DNA of 35,114 nt from an uncultured Lachnospiraceae bacterium (GCA_947172705.1 CAMWCA010000035.1:1-35114), one strand, 5' to 3'; shown: positions 1-8,904, counted from the first letter of the stretch. Numbers and translations: made by a program. Notes: generated by a model from the letters alone, not told the origin.

Positions 1-10
1 CATAGAGCGA

Positions 11-62
11 GGGGTGCCGCTCAATCATCTAATTTGATGATTTTGCGACACCCCCATTTTTT
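11..62 (+). terminator. Rho-independent terminator at the left edge
   Basis: A long hairpin pairs GGGGTGCCGC (11-20) with GCGACACCCC (45-54), and an inner AATCATC (23-29) with GATGATT (36-42). On the plus strand it is followed by CA and six Ts. It therefore fits termination of a plus-strand transcript entering from outside the window. The minus-strand MATE gene ends at 61, and the same hairpin may also protect or end that transcript, although no T-run follows on that strand within the window. Confidence 0.75.
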
Positions 63-1386
63 AATGAATAAAACCTTTTGTTTTCCATTTGCCGGACTGC
101 CAGCGTAAAACCATACACAATGCTCGAATACATTCATCGCTTGCCAGACCGATATATGCGCCTACCGCCATAAGTTCCAGCCGAATGCCAAAAAACCAGG
201 TGCCGCCTACCATACAAAGGTACATGAAAATCACACCGATAATGGTAGTAAACAAAGCGTCGCCGCTGGTTTTCAGTGCCTGACCAAATACCAGATTTGT
301 AGCGCGCCCTGCTTCCAGCAAAATATCAATGACAAGAAGCTTGCTTGCCAGTGCAATCATTTCCGGATCGTCCGTGAACATCTGGAGTAAAAGATTGGAG
401 CTGAAGGCAAAGAGAATCGCCAATCCTGTTGCAATGCAAACACCTGCGCAGGCAACCTTTTTGGTGCTTTTATCGCAACTCTCATAGTCTCCTTCGCCAA
501 TACGCCAGCCGGTTATAATGGCATTGGTCTGCGCCATGGCGGCTGCGGCACAAAAAGAAAAGTTAGTAATTTGAGCAACGTATGCCCGGGCGGTTACATT
601 GAGTCCTCCTTCATCCATCTGATTTAAGAATCGAATGGTTAATGTCATTGCGATATTGTAAGCGGCGGTTTCCATGGCGGAAGGAAAACCTATTCGAATG
701 ATCTGGGAGAAAACCTTCCGATTGTCTATTCGTTCCGGATCTTCCTTTGCCTTGATCAGGAGCCGGGAGGTAACCATTACAATAATCAAGTTCAGAACCC
801 GAGAAATGACTGTAGCAATAGCAACTCCTGCCACACCAGTATGAAGCACAAATAAAAAAACAGCATTAAGGATCAGGTTTACTCCATTTGCTGACAAAGC
901 CGCCGCCAGAGGCGGCTTTGTGTGTCCAAAGGCTCTCAGATAGTTGGAGAAAATGGGAATCAAAGCATTAAAGAAAAAGCATCCTCCTACAATTTGCAAA
1001 TATGTCTTTGCATAGCCCATAAGCATGGGTGCTGCCCCTACCATTTCCAAAACATTTCCGGAGAAAAAAATCAGGAATAAGGAAAGCAGTATTCCTGCAG
1101 TAAGGCTGAAAATAATGCCCAGTTGTCGTGCCTGATAAGCGATTCCCGGCTTTTTTGCTCCAATATACTGTGTCATGACGGCGATCATACCGGAGGAAAT
1201 GATGTTGAACATTATGATAAACAGGGAAGCATAAGTATTTGCCGTACCCACAGCTCCCACAGCGGCATCGCCTACGGTGGAGAGCATAATGGTATCCACC
1301 ATACCCGCCAGCATAGAACAGAAAGTTTCCAACAAAATAGGAATATATAATTTTGTAAAGGATTTCATCGAGATCTGGGTGCTCAT
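61..1386 (-). CDS. MATE family efflux transporter
   Basis: A 441-residue polytopic membrane protein with about twelve hydrophobic segments in two similar halves, the usual size and layout of MATE (NorM/DinF-like) exporters. Family-like segments include LLETFCSMLAGMVDTIMLS near the N-terminus and the GVAIATVISR region. Such proteins export organic cations or drugs in exchange for Na+ or H+ across the cytoplasmic membrane; the substrate cannot be read here. The start codon overlaps the stop of the upstream glycosidase gene by ATGA, so the two are probably translationally coupled in one minus-strand operon under the divergent AraC regulator. Linkage to a sugar hydrolase is unusual for a drug exporter and may be incidental. 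Family call is firm, substrate unknown. Confidence 0.9.
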   Translation of the reverse strand: MSTQISMKSFTKLYIPILLETFCSMLAGMVDTIMLSTVGDAAVGAVGTANTYASLFIIMFNIISSGMIAVMTQYIGAKKPGIAYQARQLGIIFSLTAGILLSLFLIFFSGNVLEMVGAAPMLMGYAKTYLQIVGGCFFFNALIPIFSNYLRAFGHTKPPLAAALSANGVNLILNAVFLFVLHTGVAGVAIATVISRVLNLIIVMVTSRLLIKAKEDPERIDNRKVFSQIIRIGFPSAMETAAYNIAMTLTIRFLNQMDEGGLNVTARAYVAQITNFSFCAAAAMAQTNAIITGWRIGEGDYESCDKSTKKVACAGVCIATGLAILFAFSSNLLLQMFTDDPEMIALASKLLVIDILLEAGRATNLVFGQALKTSGDALFTTIIGVIFMYLCMVGGTWFFGIRLELMAVGAYIGLASDECIRALCMVLRWQSGKWKTKGFIH

Positions 1387-3122
1387 ATTTTCTGTTCACC
1401 GTCCATTTTTATAAGTACTGCCATTTCGTAATCTCCCAGTGTGCCAGAAAATTCTTTCTCAGAAATCAAATCAAATTGTCCCTGTAACTCCGGCAGAAAA
1501 ACAATTCCTTCTTTGGTGTGAAAAACCAAAGTAACGCACCGGTGCTCCAGCTGCCGTACCATAACAAGCAATCCATTGTTGTCCACTGTATACTGCTCCA
1601 GAAGCGAACCTTCTGTCAATACAGATTCCCTGTGCCGAAGTTGAATGAGCTTCTGATACCAGATCAACATATCCCAATCCTGCCGGGTTTCATCCCATAG
1701 CATTCCACGGCGACAGTCTGAGTCGGAAATTCCGTTGATTCCTACTTCATCTCCATAATAAATCATCGGCATTCCGGGAAGTAAAAGCAGGAGCGCTGCT
1801 GCCAGCCGTTGTTTTCTGGAATCTTCTCCTGCTGTGTGCCGGAATCGAGTTGTATCATGGGTATCAATAAAATTCCAGAGATAACTTTCTAACTTTCGGT
1901 TCAAATTTCCCCTGAGAAATCCCAAATCCTCCAAAAATTCAGATGGAGTCCGGCTTCCTGTTGCTACCAGATCCCGAACTGAATGATAGAAGGGATAGTT
2001 CATCACACTGTCCCATTCATCGCCTTCCAAAAAATCGCCAGCATAATGCCAAACCTCACCCACAATAAGCACTTCCGGTTTTACTGCCTTGATCTCCTGA
2101 CGAAACCGCTTCCAGAATCCATGATGGATTTCATCTGCTACATCCAACCGCCAGCCGTCAATATCACATTCTTTGATCCAATAAGTTGCCACATCAATGG
2201 CAAAATCTGCGGCTTCCCTGTTTTGCAGATTCAATTTTGGCATACCACCCACGTAACTGAATGTTTTGTAGCTGGGTCTCTCCCCTTGTTTGGCAGAGAG
2301 AGGAAAGTCTCTGACGTAATACCAATCCAGATACCTGGATCGTTCTTCTTTTTCCTTTAGATCCTGAAAAGCAAAGAAATTTACGGAGGTATGATTAAAT
2401 ACACCGTCTAAAATAATGTACATTCCCAAGCTATGAGCTTTATAAACAAGTTCTTTCAAGTCTTCTTTGGTGCCAAAGGAAGGATCAATGAGATAGTAGT
2501 TATCAATATTGTATTTATGACTGGAGTCGGAGCAAAAGACTGGCGTCATATAAAGGATATCTATTCCCAGCTCTTGCAGATAGTCCAGTCGGTCAATAAT
2601 ACCGCGGAGGGAGCCTTGCAGATCCGCGTCAAGATCAATGGGAGCCTGATACCATACTTCGTCAGATATTTTTTTATCAGTAGCAAACCGGGAAGGAAAA
2701 ATCTGATAAATTACTTTATTTTTTGCCCAGTTGGGAAGGAGAAAGCATTCTTCTTCCCGAAGCGTTTGAGGACAATCAAACATTCGCTCTATGTCCTCAA
2801 TGCATTCATTGTAAAATCCGTGTTCTCCATAGTAGACCACCTGACCGGATGTATCTTCAAGTTCAAAGAAATAGCGGAGACAGACCACATCCATGGAAAT
2901 AACAGCTTCATAATAGTCCCGGTATCGATCTGAACAGACCAGAGTCATATGATGTGTCTGACGGGTGTCCAAATAGGAGACTGGCAGATATTTCTCCTGT
3001 ATGTGGAGACGGACTTTCACCATATCATTTCGTTTGGTTTCCAACCGTATAAGAAAACATCCTTTTTCTACGGCATAACAGTAATTTTTATTTGCAAAAT
3101 GTCTGACTGCTGCAAGTTCCAT
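1383..3122 (-). CDS. Alpha-glycosidase of GH13, neopullulanase/cyclomaltodextrinase type
   Basis: About 580 residues. The N-terminal ~120 residues look like the CBM34-type N domain of neopullulanases (ending near VVYYGEHGFY). A GH13 (beta/alpha)8 barrel follows, starting at WAKNKVIYQIFPSRF. Catalytic residues are visible: Asp327 in GWRLDVADE, Glu356 in IVGEVWH and Asp423 in FIDTHDTTRF. No signal peptide is present, so it should act in the cytoplasm on imported maltodextrins, cyclodextrins or pullulan fragments. The ATG at 3122 is chosen because AAAGGGAGGA lies just upstream (3131-3140); an open frame reaches 3200 but overlaps the divergent promoter region. It overlaps the MATE gene and is divergent from the AraC regulator. 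Exact specificity (EC 3.2.1.54, .133 or .135) is not determinable. Confidence 0.92.
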   Translation of the reverse strand: MELAAVRHFANKNYCYAVEKGCFLIRLETKRNDMVKVRLHIQEKYLPVSYLDTRQTHHMTLVCSDRYRDYYEAVISMDVVCLRYFFELEDTSGQVVYYGEHGFYNECIEDIERMFDCPQTLREEECFLLPNWAKNKVIYQIFPSRFATDKKISDEVWYQAPIDLDADLQGSLRGIIDRLDYLQELGIDILYMTPVFCSDSSHKYNIDNYYLIDPSFGTKEDLKELVYKAHSLGMYIILDGVFNHTSVNFFAFQDLKEKEERSRYLDWYYVRDFPLSAKQGERPSYKTFSYVGGMPKLNLQNREAADFAIDVATYWIKECDIDGWRLDVADEIHHGFWKRFRQEIKAVKPEVLIVGEVWHYAGDFLEGDEWDSVMNYPFYHSVRDLVATGSRTPSEFLEDLGFLRGNLNRKLESYLWNFIDTHDTTRFRHTAGEDSRKQRLAAALLLLLPGMPMIYYGDEVGINGISDSDCRRGMLWDETRQDWDMLIWYQKLIQLRHRESVLTEGSLLEQYTVDNNGLLVMVRQLEHRCVTLVFHTKEGIVFLPELQGQFDLISEKEFSGTLGDYEMAVLIKMDGEQKI

Positions 3123-3194
3123 GTTGTGATTCCTCCCTTTCAATATTCCGGCATACATTAATTTTAAAATTGAAAATTGAAATATATGATTTTC

Positions 3195-3223
3195 TTGCAT
3201 TGTACTCTTTTATGCGGTATAAT
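3195..3223 (+). promoter_or_regulatory. Sigma-70-type promoter of the AraC regulator
   Basis: TTGCAT (3195-3200) and a perfect TATAAT (3218-3223) are separated by 17 bp. Transcription would begin near 3230, upstream of the regulator ATG at 3297. This placement argues against the longer in-frame start at 3177. The preceding AT-rich stretch (about 3155-3185, with repeated TTGAAA-like steps) lies between the two divergent genes and is a natural place for the AraC protein to bind. Confidence 0.7.
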
Positions 3224-3296
3224 TCTTGCAATATCTACCTGCCTTTTTAACACAATCCTATTTTGTAGAAGAAGTAGAGTTATCAAAGGAACACTT

Positions 3297-4193
3297 ATGG
3301 ACAACGGAAATTTGCATGAAACAAAAATACACGGGAGTCCCGCTTTTCCTTACAGCGTTTACCATGGGCGTATTCCGGAGTGGATATCTTCCTTTCCTTT
3401 ACATTGGCATGAAAGCTTCGAGTTGATTTATTGTGAAAGAGGAAGTCTCAGGGTTACTTTGTGGGGGCAGCCGTATACACTTCACGCCGGAGATTTGTTG
3501 GTGATTCTTCCCCATGCGATCCATTCCATTGAACAGGCTGGTTCGGAGGAAGGGGAATATTACAATATCATTTTTCTTCCGACTATTTTTAAGGGTGCGG
3601 AAGAAGATCCCTGTTATGACAAGTATGTTCTCCCATTTGTAAATGGTAAACGGACCATGGAATGTTTTCATCCGGCAGGTTCTGATTTCAACCGGGCTGT
3701 TACACCCAGTATTCTTTCCCTGGTAGCGCATCGTCGAGAGAATTATACTACCTATGAATTGATGGTTAAATCGGGTCTGTTTCAACTTCTTTATACGATG
3801 ATCCAGTACAGCGCTCCCACCGATGGCAGTGACAACTGCCTGCATCTTGCCTATAGTCGTTTGAAAAACGCATTATACTATGTTCAGAACAGTTATGACC
3901 AGAAGATCTCTATTCAAACGGCGGCGGATCGATGCGGCTTTTCGGAGAGCTATTTCATGAAGCTGTTTAAGGAGTTTACAGGGATGAGTTTTAACGCTTA
4001 TCTTGTGGATTATCGCCTGGAGCTGGCGGCTAAACAGATTTCAGAGACAGACTACAAGGTGATTGATGTGGCGGAAAATTGTGGGTTTCACAATCACTCT
4101 TATTTCACCCGTGCCTTTCGGAAGAAGTACCTAAAAACGCCTCTCGCTTACAGAAAAGCGGCGCGCTCTGGCAGAAATCAAGGAATGCAGTAA
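3297..4193 (+). CDS. AraC family transcriptional regulator
   Basis: About 298 residues. The N-terminal half has an AraC/cupin sensing domain, with FPLHWHESFELIYCERGSL and YTLHAGDLLVILPHAIHSIE (histidine-rich cupin strand followed by the turn). The C-terminal ~100 residues carry two helix-turn-helix units: ISIQTAADRCGFSESYFMKLF, then IDVAENCGFHNHSYFTRAFRKKY, ending in the usual TPLAYR. The ATG at 3297 has AAAGGA six bases upstream and lies downstream of the TATAAT promoter. It is divergent from the glycosidase/MATE pair and is probably its sugar-responsive activator or repressor (inference). It converges on the histidine kinase gene with no strong terminator between them. Confidence 0.92.
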   Translation: MDNGNLHETKIHGSPAFPYSVYHGRIPEWISSFPLHWHESFELIYCERGSLRVTLWGQPYTLHAGDLLVILPHAIHSIEQAGSEEGEYYNIIFLPTIFKGAEEDPCYDKYVLPFVNGKRTMECFHPAGSDFNRAVTPSILSLVAHRRENYTTYELMVKSGLFQLLYTMIQYSAPTDGSDNCLHLAYSRLKNALYYVQNSYDQKISIQTAADRCGFSESYFMKLFKEFTGMSFNAYLVDYRLELAAKQISETDYKVIDVAENCGFHNHSYFTRAFRKKYLKTPLAYRKAARSGRNQGMQ

Positions 4194-4269
4194 TTGTATA
4201 TATGAAATTTTCTATGGAAAGGAAATATGAAGCAGACTGGGGCGGAGAGGATTAAAATCAAATGTCCTC

Positions 4270-5601
4270 TTACTCTTCAGGAAGAACAATGGTAAATACA
4301 GACCCTCCTGCTTCACCGTCATGGACAGAAATAGAGCCCTGGTGTGCATGAACGATTTCCCAGGCAATGGATAATCCCAGCCCGAAGTGCCCTTTTGTGC
4401 TTCGGGCTTTTTCTGACCGATAAAAGCGGTCGAAAATCTTCTTTTTTTCATCAGAGGGAATGCCTATGCCGCTGTCCGCAACAGAAATCGTAAAAGTCCT
4501 CTTCTCATAAGAAGTTTCCTGAAAAGAAAGAGATAGATGAATATTTCCATGTTCCGGCGTATAGCTGACGGCATTGTGCATTAAAATGGAGATCACCTGA
4601 TTAATGCTGTCAGGATCACAGCTGCAGGAAGGCAATGTGCTTTGGGGAAGGTCTATGGAAAAGTGGATGAATTTCTCTTTTACAAGAGGCTCAAAGGTTT
4701 CATATGCGTTTATTAATAAAGTGTCTAATTCCATAGGTTTTTTGTGAATGGAAAAATGCTGATCGTCCGACCTGGATAAAAGGAGCATGTGGTCGATCAG
4801 GGTGGACATACGAAGACTTTCCTGCTTAATAATTTTCAGAAATTTATTTTCCGAAGCTTCTTCTTCAGAGCATTGCCTTTTAATGCATTCCACGGAGGAT
4901 AAAATAACCGCCAGAGGGGTACGGAGTTCATGAGAGGCAGAGGCGACAAACTGAACTTGTTTTTGATGGTTTTCGATAATGGGGCGCAAAAGCTTTCCGG
5001 TAAAGAACCAGGAAAACATACATAGCAGCAGGATGGTTATAATGTCGATGATGATAAATCGAAAACGCTGTTCAAGGATCTGATTTTCCAGAACATCGAT
5101 AGAGAAAATAATGATGACCTGAAGCAGGGAAGTACTCTTTTCGATATTTATGACGCATCCAAAATAATCCTTCTGGGTGGAAGGAGAAGAAAATTCATAT
5201 TCAACATGATAAAGATGAAAAGGGGAGGAAGGATTTCCCTCGGCAGGATCTATCAGGAAGTTGTCATGATATGATTGTAGACATTCCTCCAGCAGAAGCT
5301 GATCGGAGGGAGTCTGGGAAAATCTGTCCAGTTGATTATAGAGAAAAGGGATGCCATTATCCAACACAAAAAAACGATAGTTACCCTGCGCCTCCATTTT
5401 AGCAAGCCATTCCATGGATATAACGGTCTGCTGCTCCAAGTTGGTGGCAATGGTATTCATATCGTTTTTAAAAGAATTATATTGATTTCTGTAAAGCCCT
5501 GTCTCAGAAACATATAGATAAATGAGAGACATGACGACCATAATGGTGGCGGTAATACCTGTACATAGGATGGTCAGGCGTAAATGAACTTTTTGATACA
5601 T
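4270..5601 (-). CDS. Sensor histidine kinase (two-component system)
   Basis: About 443 residues. A first membrane segment (about 10-31) and a second (about 182-203) enclose an extracytoplasmic sensor region of ~150 residues with no recognised fold. Next come HisKA with SASHELRTPLAV (phospho-accepting His224), an N box (MHNAVSYTPEHG), G1 (VADSGIGIPSDEKKK), an F box (FDRFYRS) and G2 (HFGLGLSIAW). All the ATPase motifs look intact. The ATG at 5601 has AGGAGA just upstream and lies 16 bp after the response-regulator stop; the longer open frame running to 5934 overlaps that gene and is rejected. It phosphorylates the adjacent regulator. The signal is unknown, and no obvious target operon adjoins. 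Confidence 0.93.
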   Translation of the reverse strand: MYQKVHLRLTILCTGITATIMVVMSLIYLYVSETGLYRNQYNSFKNDMNTIATNLEQQTVISMEWLAKMEAQGNYRFFVLDNGIPFLYNQLDRFSQTPSDQLLLEECLQSYHDNFLIDPAEGNPSSPFHLYHVEYEFSSPSTQKDYFGCVINIEKSTSLLQVIIIFSIDVLENQILEQRFRFIIIDIITILLLCMFSWFFTGKLLRPIIENHQKQVQFVASASHELRTPLAVILSSVECIKRQCSEEEASENKFLKIIKQESLRMSTLIDHMLLLSRSDDQHFSIHKKPMELDTLLINAYETFEPLVKEKFIHFSIDLPQSTLPSCSCDPDSINQVISILMHNAVSYTPEHGNIHLSLSFQETSYEKRTFTISVADSGIGIPSDEKKKIFDRFYRSEKARSTKGHFGLGLSIAWEIVHAHQGSISVHDGEAGGSVFTIVLPEE

Positions 5602-5617
5602 AGGCGGTCTCCTAATA

Positions 5618-6301
5618 TCAGTCCTCTGTGCGATCCTGGAGACAATATCCAATGCCCCGGATGGTTTTGATCTGCAGGCAGCTTCCTGCTCCTGCAAGGC
5701 GTCTTCGGAGAAAATGAATATAGTTATCCAGGTTGCCTTCCTCCACGTCGCTGTCCGGTCCCCATACCTTGAGAAGCAGAATATTTCGGGACAAAACCTG
5801 ATCTTTTCTTCGAAGAAAAGTCTCCATAAGGGCAGCTTCACGTTTGGAAAGAGTGTAACTGCCGGAAGGTCCTGAAAGGATCGATTCATCCATACGCCAG
5901 GTAATATCGGAAACAGAAAGGGTATTGGTGTCATTTAATGTATTGGGACGTCTTGTAATACAGCGGATTCTGGCGAGCAGCTCTTCAATGGCAAAGGGCT
6001 TTACCAGATAGTCGTCAGCGCCCAGATCCAGTCCCATCACCTTGTCCTCAAGAGAACCCAAAGCGGTAAGAAAAATCACAGGAGTGGAGATCCCTTTTTT
6101 GCGTAAAGCGGTTAAAACCTGAGTGCCCTCCATATGGGGAAGCATTCTGTCCAATAAAATAAGATCGTAAATATTTTGTTCCCCATAATAACACGCCTCT
6201 TCACCGTCAAAACAGGAATCTACCAAAAAACCTTCCGTTTCTAACTGAAAGGAAAGGGTCTTATTCAGTTGCTTATCATCTTCCACAAGTAAAATTCGCA
6301 T
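5618..6301 (-). CDS. OmpR/PhoB-type response regulator
   Basis: A 227-residue protein with a receiver domain at residues 1-115. The acidic pocket is VEDD, the phospho-acceptor is Asp51 in LILLDRMLP, with Thr79 (FLTAL) and Lys101 (DDYLVKPF). A winged-helix DNA-binding domain (about 128-224) carries the family-typical SKREAALME and the closing RGIGYCL. It forms an operon with the kinase immediately downstream (16 bp gap). About 95 bp separate it from the end of the MutS-like gene. That gap holds AT-rich sequence with a TATACT box (minus strand) but no clearly spaced -35 partner. It is probably a DNA-binding activator; targets are unknown. Confidence 0.94.
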   Translation of the reverse strand: MRILLVEDDKQLNKTLSFQLETEGFLVDSCFDGEEACYYGEQNIYDLILLDRMLPHMEGTQVLTALRKKGISTPVIFLTALGSLEDKVMGLDLGADDYLVKPFAIEELLARIRCITRRPNTLNDTNTLSVSDITWRMDESILSGPSGSYTLSKREAALMETFLRRKDQVLSRNILLLKVWGPDSDVEEGNLDNYIHFLRRRLAGAGSCLQIKTIRGIGYCLQDRTED

Positions 6302-6396
6302 AATTGTATCTCTTTTTTAACAGTATACTTTATTTTACCACGGAAATCTTTAAAAATTCTCTAAATTAATATTTACAAACAGTGAAGATGTAAAGG

Positions 6397-8085
6397 TTAA
6401 AGTTCCTTTTCCCCTGTCAACATTTCGTAAGTTACGCCATATTTTCTTGCAATATCGTTGGCGTAGGACATGCCCTCCGGCGGTGCAATCTCTACCTTAA
6501 AGGAACGGTTGCCGCGGTCCGATTTTACAATAAGGGAAACGGCACTGCCTGAATTGTGAGGGCAGTTCAACTCGTCTATATCCCGGGCAAGTTTGTGCAT
6601 ATGGGTATTATATATGGTTCGGATTCCCTTGTTTAAAATTGCTTTTACAGAATCCTTCGCAATAAAGTATCCTTCCTCAAAGGAAGTGGTAGAGAAGGTT
6701 TCGTTCAATAATAGAAGGCTGTTTTTTGTACAACTGGAATATAGCTCTCGAAAACGTTTGCATTCCTCGCCTAAACGACCAAGATCCATAGTTTTATCCT
6801 CGTCTGCCGGGAAGTGGGTATAAATACAGTCTATCGGAGAAAAGGCAAAGGAATCTCCCGGAACGAAAATACCTCCCTGAGCAAGTGTAAATAAAATACC
6901 TATTGCCTGCGTAATAGTGGTTTTACCGCCGCGGTTTGCACCTGTTAAGATATATACAAGATGCTCTTTGCTAAAATTCAGGTCATTTGTGATAAGAGTT
7001 TCCTGATTTTTCATCACAACCGATGCAAGCTTGAGGTTATAAATTGCTTTTGCCTCCATAGTGCAATCATTTATATTTTCAGAAATCAGAGATCCCTTAC
7101 AAAAATGCAGTCCCTGATCGCTTAACGTTTTGATATACTCCGCCCAGCGGGTGTAATAAATAAATTCCGGAATTAAGTTTGTGATATCCGTAATGGTAAT
7201 AGATACGTATTTATTTAATATGTTTCTCAGGTTTTTTACAACGTTGGAGAGCATCTGGTCAGTAATGCGGTTCATATATCTGGGAAGGTCTTCCATCATA
7301 TCATTTTCAGGAATGACAGCAATTCCTCTATGTAAAAGAATCTCCTGATTTTTGGAGCCGGCAGGGGAGAAAGGATGGTATTTATAATCTTCCCGCCATT
7401 CCGTATCATCCTGTATTTGATCTTTGGTTGAAATTTTATCACAGAAGTTGCTGAGGATGTTTGCTTTCGTAAAGGGCTTATTATTAATGGAAATCAAACC
7501 GATTCCGCTTGCTTCGAAGCGTTCGTTCAGATTAACGCCCAGGGTAACGCTTTTCAAATCATAGGTGGTTGCTTTCAGGGCAGCAATATCTTTCTTTAAC
7601 TCCTGAAATCCGTTATCATGGTACAGGCGGCTGATGTATTCCTTCAGGGCAAGGAGTCCCTGGGAGGAGATTTCAGCATCCGAAAGGCTGTCAAAAATTC
7701 CCTCAACGCAATTGATATAGTCTTTCAGCTCGTCCATTCGATGCATCAGGTTCCAAATATTTGCGGAATCTTCGTACTTCTTACCCAAACTTCCATAGTC
7801 ACGGAGAAAGCTGATCTTATCTAAAATTTCCAGTATTTTGTTCCGCATGGATTCATTGCGGTAAATATCTGAAAAAATATCGCTGCGGTATTGGGTCACT
7901 TTTGGGTCTTCCGTCATTTTGGAGAGAATCGACAAAAGCAATGTCTGTTCCGGTTTTTTCTCTGTTGTCTGGGAGCATAGATAATCCAGCCCCAAATCGT
8001 GAACGGTTACTTCAGACAGAGTTTTGTAGTTTGGGATGCAGTTACGGGGATGCAATAAGCTGATGGGTTCGTTTTCATTATTCAT
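6397..8085 (-). CDS. MutS-family (domain V) ATPase lacking mismatch-recognition domain
   Basis: 562 residues. The C-terminal third is a MutS/ABC-type ATPase with Walker A TGANRGGKTT (about 381-390), corresponding to the TGPNMGGKS of MutS. The Walker B region is LLLLNETFSTTSFEEG, where Asn461 stands at the usual Asp and Glu462 is kept. The helical region before it resembles the MutS lever/clamp. The N-terminal mismatch-binding and connector domains of true MutS are absent, so classical mismatch repair is unlikely. The RBS GGAGAAA precedes the ATG. It follows the MazF-like gene on the same strand by 34 bp. Lone MutS-like ATPases of this sort occur in clostridia with undefined roles. The fold is firm and the function is open. 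Confidence 0.8.
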   Translation of the reverse strand: MNNENEPISLLHPRNCIPNYKTLSEVTVHDLGLDYLCSQTTEKKPEQTLLLSILSKMTEDPKVTQYRSDIFSDIYRNESMRNKILEILDKISFLRDYGSLGKKYEDSANIWNLMHRMDELKDYINCVEGIFDSLSDAEISSQGLLALKEYISRLYHDNGFQELKKDIAALKATTYDLKSVTLGVNLNERFEASGIGLISINNKPFTKANILSNFCDKISTKDQIQDDTEWREDYKYHPFSPAGSKNQEILLHRGIAVIPENDMMEDLPRYMNRITDQMLSNVVKNLRNILNKYVSITITDITNLIPEFIYYTRWAEYIKTLSDQGLHFCKGSLISENINDCTMEAKAIYNLKLASVVMKNQETLITNDLNFSKEHLVYILTGANRGGKTTITQAIGILFTLAQGGIFVPGDSFAFSPIDCIYTHFPADEDKTMDLGRLGEECKRFRELYSSCTKNSLLLLNETFSTTSFEEGYFIAKDSVKAILNKGIRTIYNTHMHKLARDIDELNCPHNSGSAVSLIVKSDRGNRSFKVEIAPPEGMSYANDIARKYGVTYEMLTGEKEL

Positions 8086-8118
8086 AGGGGTTTCTCCATA
8101 ATATTTAGAAGTTAATAA

Positions 8119-8766
8119 TTAATTTTGCAAAGCTTTCAATTTTACTTTAAGCTGTTCGTTTTCAACTTCTAGCATGTTATTATGTTCTGTAATTTCTTTG
8201 ATTTGTTTATTTAAAGATGAGGTAACTTGAAGATTTTGTTTAAAATCATAATAAAAAGTAGGAAAATACTTTTGTAGTACCAATTTTTCTATTTGTTTGT
8301 ATGTATCTGATGATGGTAGGATTCGTCCTTTTTGCTGGTAAAGTATCCTGTTGACGCTAACAGTTCTAATATCATTCAATTTTAATAAGGAATCATGTGT
8401 AATAAATGAAAATTCATTACTTTTGAGCAAAAACATATCGCTTTTAGAATTTGAAGAGTCGACGGAATGGTAAATATCCAGATGTTTATGTGGATCATAG
8501 GAAAAAATTGGAAGAACATAGAGCAGTTTTTGTTTCACGCCGATCACAAGTCCTCTATGTTCATAGGACATTTCTGGGATATAGTTTTTTCCAAACTCAA
8601 ATTGATATATTTCACCTTTTTTAACATTCAAGTGCCGAAAAGACTTGGTTCTGTTATTTGCCCATCGGTAATCCGATTTGGAAAAGCGATCAAGTTCGTC
8701 AGAGCTATAAGTATTTTCGAGAATTGCCTCGTTTGTCTTGTTTTGTGCTTTCAAGTATTCTTTCAA
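8119..8766 (-). CDS. MazF/PemK-like protein with C-terminal coiled coil, TTG start
   Basis: About 215 residues. Residues ~48-140 match the MazF/PemK beta-barrel pattern: VKKGEIYQFEFGKN, then an Arg-containing strand EHRGLVIGV and a hydrophobic strand LLYVLPIF. The last ~33 residues (SSLNKQIKEITEHNNMLEV onward) form a likely coiled coil. It may be an endoribonuclease toxin; catalytic residues were not verified. The start is TTG at 8766, because AAAAAGGAGA (8776-8785) lies at correct spacing. The longer ATG frame to 8853 would run through a terminator hairpin. The gene is clearly more AT-rich than its neighbours, which suggests transfer. No protein antitoxin is adjacent. The leader is structured, so a type III (RNA antitoxin) arrangement is possible. 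Confidence 0.65.
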   Translation of the reverse strand: MKEYLKAQNKTNEAILENTYSSDELDRFSKSDYRWANNRTKSFRHLNVKKGEIYQFEFGKNYIPEMSYEHRGLVIGVKQKLLYVLPIFSYDPHKHLDIYHSVDSSNSKSDMFLLKSNEFSFITHDSLLKLNDIRTVSVNRILYQQKGRILPSSDTYKQIEKLVLQKYFPTFYYDFKQNLQVTSSLNKQIKEITEHNNMLEVENEQLKVKLKALQN

Positions 8767-8791
8767 TATGTTAATTCTCCTTTTTATGGGT

Positions 8792-8820
8792 AAAAAAGGG
8801 TATGGCGCTAACCATACCCT
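8792..8820 (-). terminator. Intrinsic terminator/attenuator in the MazF-like leader
   Basis: On the minus strand AGGGTATGG, loop TTAGCG, CCATACCCT form a perfect 9-bp stem followed directly by a run of Ts (the A-run at 8792-8797 on the plus strand). It lies between the candidate promoter (8852-8881) and the ribosome site of the MazF-like gene. Most transcripts should therefore stop before the gene. A second hairpin, CTCTGG/CCAGAG (8822-8837), sits just upstream in the same RNA. Confidence 0.75.
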
Positions 8821-8851
8821 ACTCTGGCTCACCAGAGAGACCTTGTCGGTC

Positions 8852-8881
8852 AAATTACTCTTTCATGTGTGGTTTTGTCAA
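8852..8881 (-). promoter_or_regulatory. Candidate promoter for the structured leader
   Basis: On the minus strand a perfect TTGACA (8881-8876) is followed after 18 bp by TAATTT (8857-8852). The transcript would begin near 8845 and contain the two hairpins and the terminator upstream of the MazF-like gene, giving a short RNA of about 50-55 nt when termination is efficient. Confidence 0.45.
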
Positions 8882-8883
8882 CC

Positions 8884-8904
8884 AAAAAACACTTACAAAA
8901 GTGT
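8884..8904 (-). terminator. Second small terminator-like hairpin
   Basis: On the minus strand ACACTT, loop TTGT, AAGTGT is followed by a run of six Ts. The stem is only 6 bp, so termination strength is uncertain. It lies just upstream of the TTGACA promoter and downstream of the TATAAT box at 8946-8951, so it could end a first short transcript. Confidence 0.45.

Noticed and set aside
968..1399. Frame-shifted minus-strand ORF of 143 codons within the MATE gene, and similar long shadow ORFs (for example 33609-34100, 9706-10254)
   Set aside because: They lie wholly inside well-supported genes, lack ribosome sites, and their translations are low-complexity and basic or His/Pro-rich.
3177..3296. 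Longer start for the AraC regulator (40 more residues with a hydrophobic stretch)
   Set aside because: It begins upstream of the TTGCAT-17-TATAAT promoter and has no ribosome site; ATG at 3297 has AAAGGA.
4246..4270. AGAGGA/TCCTCT hairpin between the convergent AraC and kinase genes as terminator
   Set aside because: The stem is only 6 bp with a long loop and no T-run on either strand.
5602..5934. N-terminal extension of the histidine kinase into the response regulator gene
   Set aside because: It is antiparallel in no way to a known domain, overlaps the regulator coding region in another frame, and a good AGGAGA-ATG start exists at 5601.
8767..8853. ATG start of the MazF-like gene giving 29 more residues
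   Set aside because: The extension is the translation of the two hairpins and the terminator; the TTG at 8766 has a proper ribosome site.
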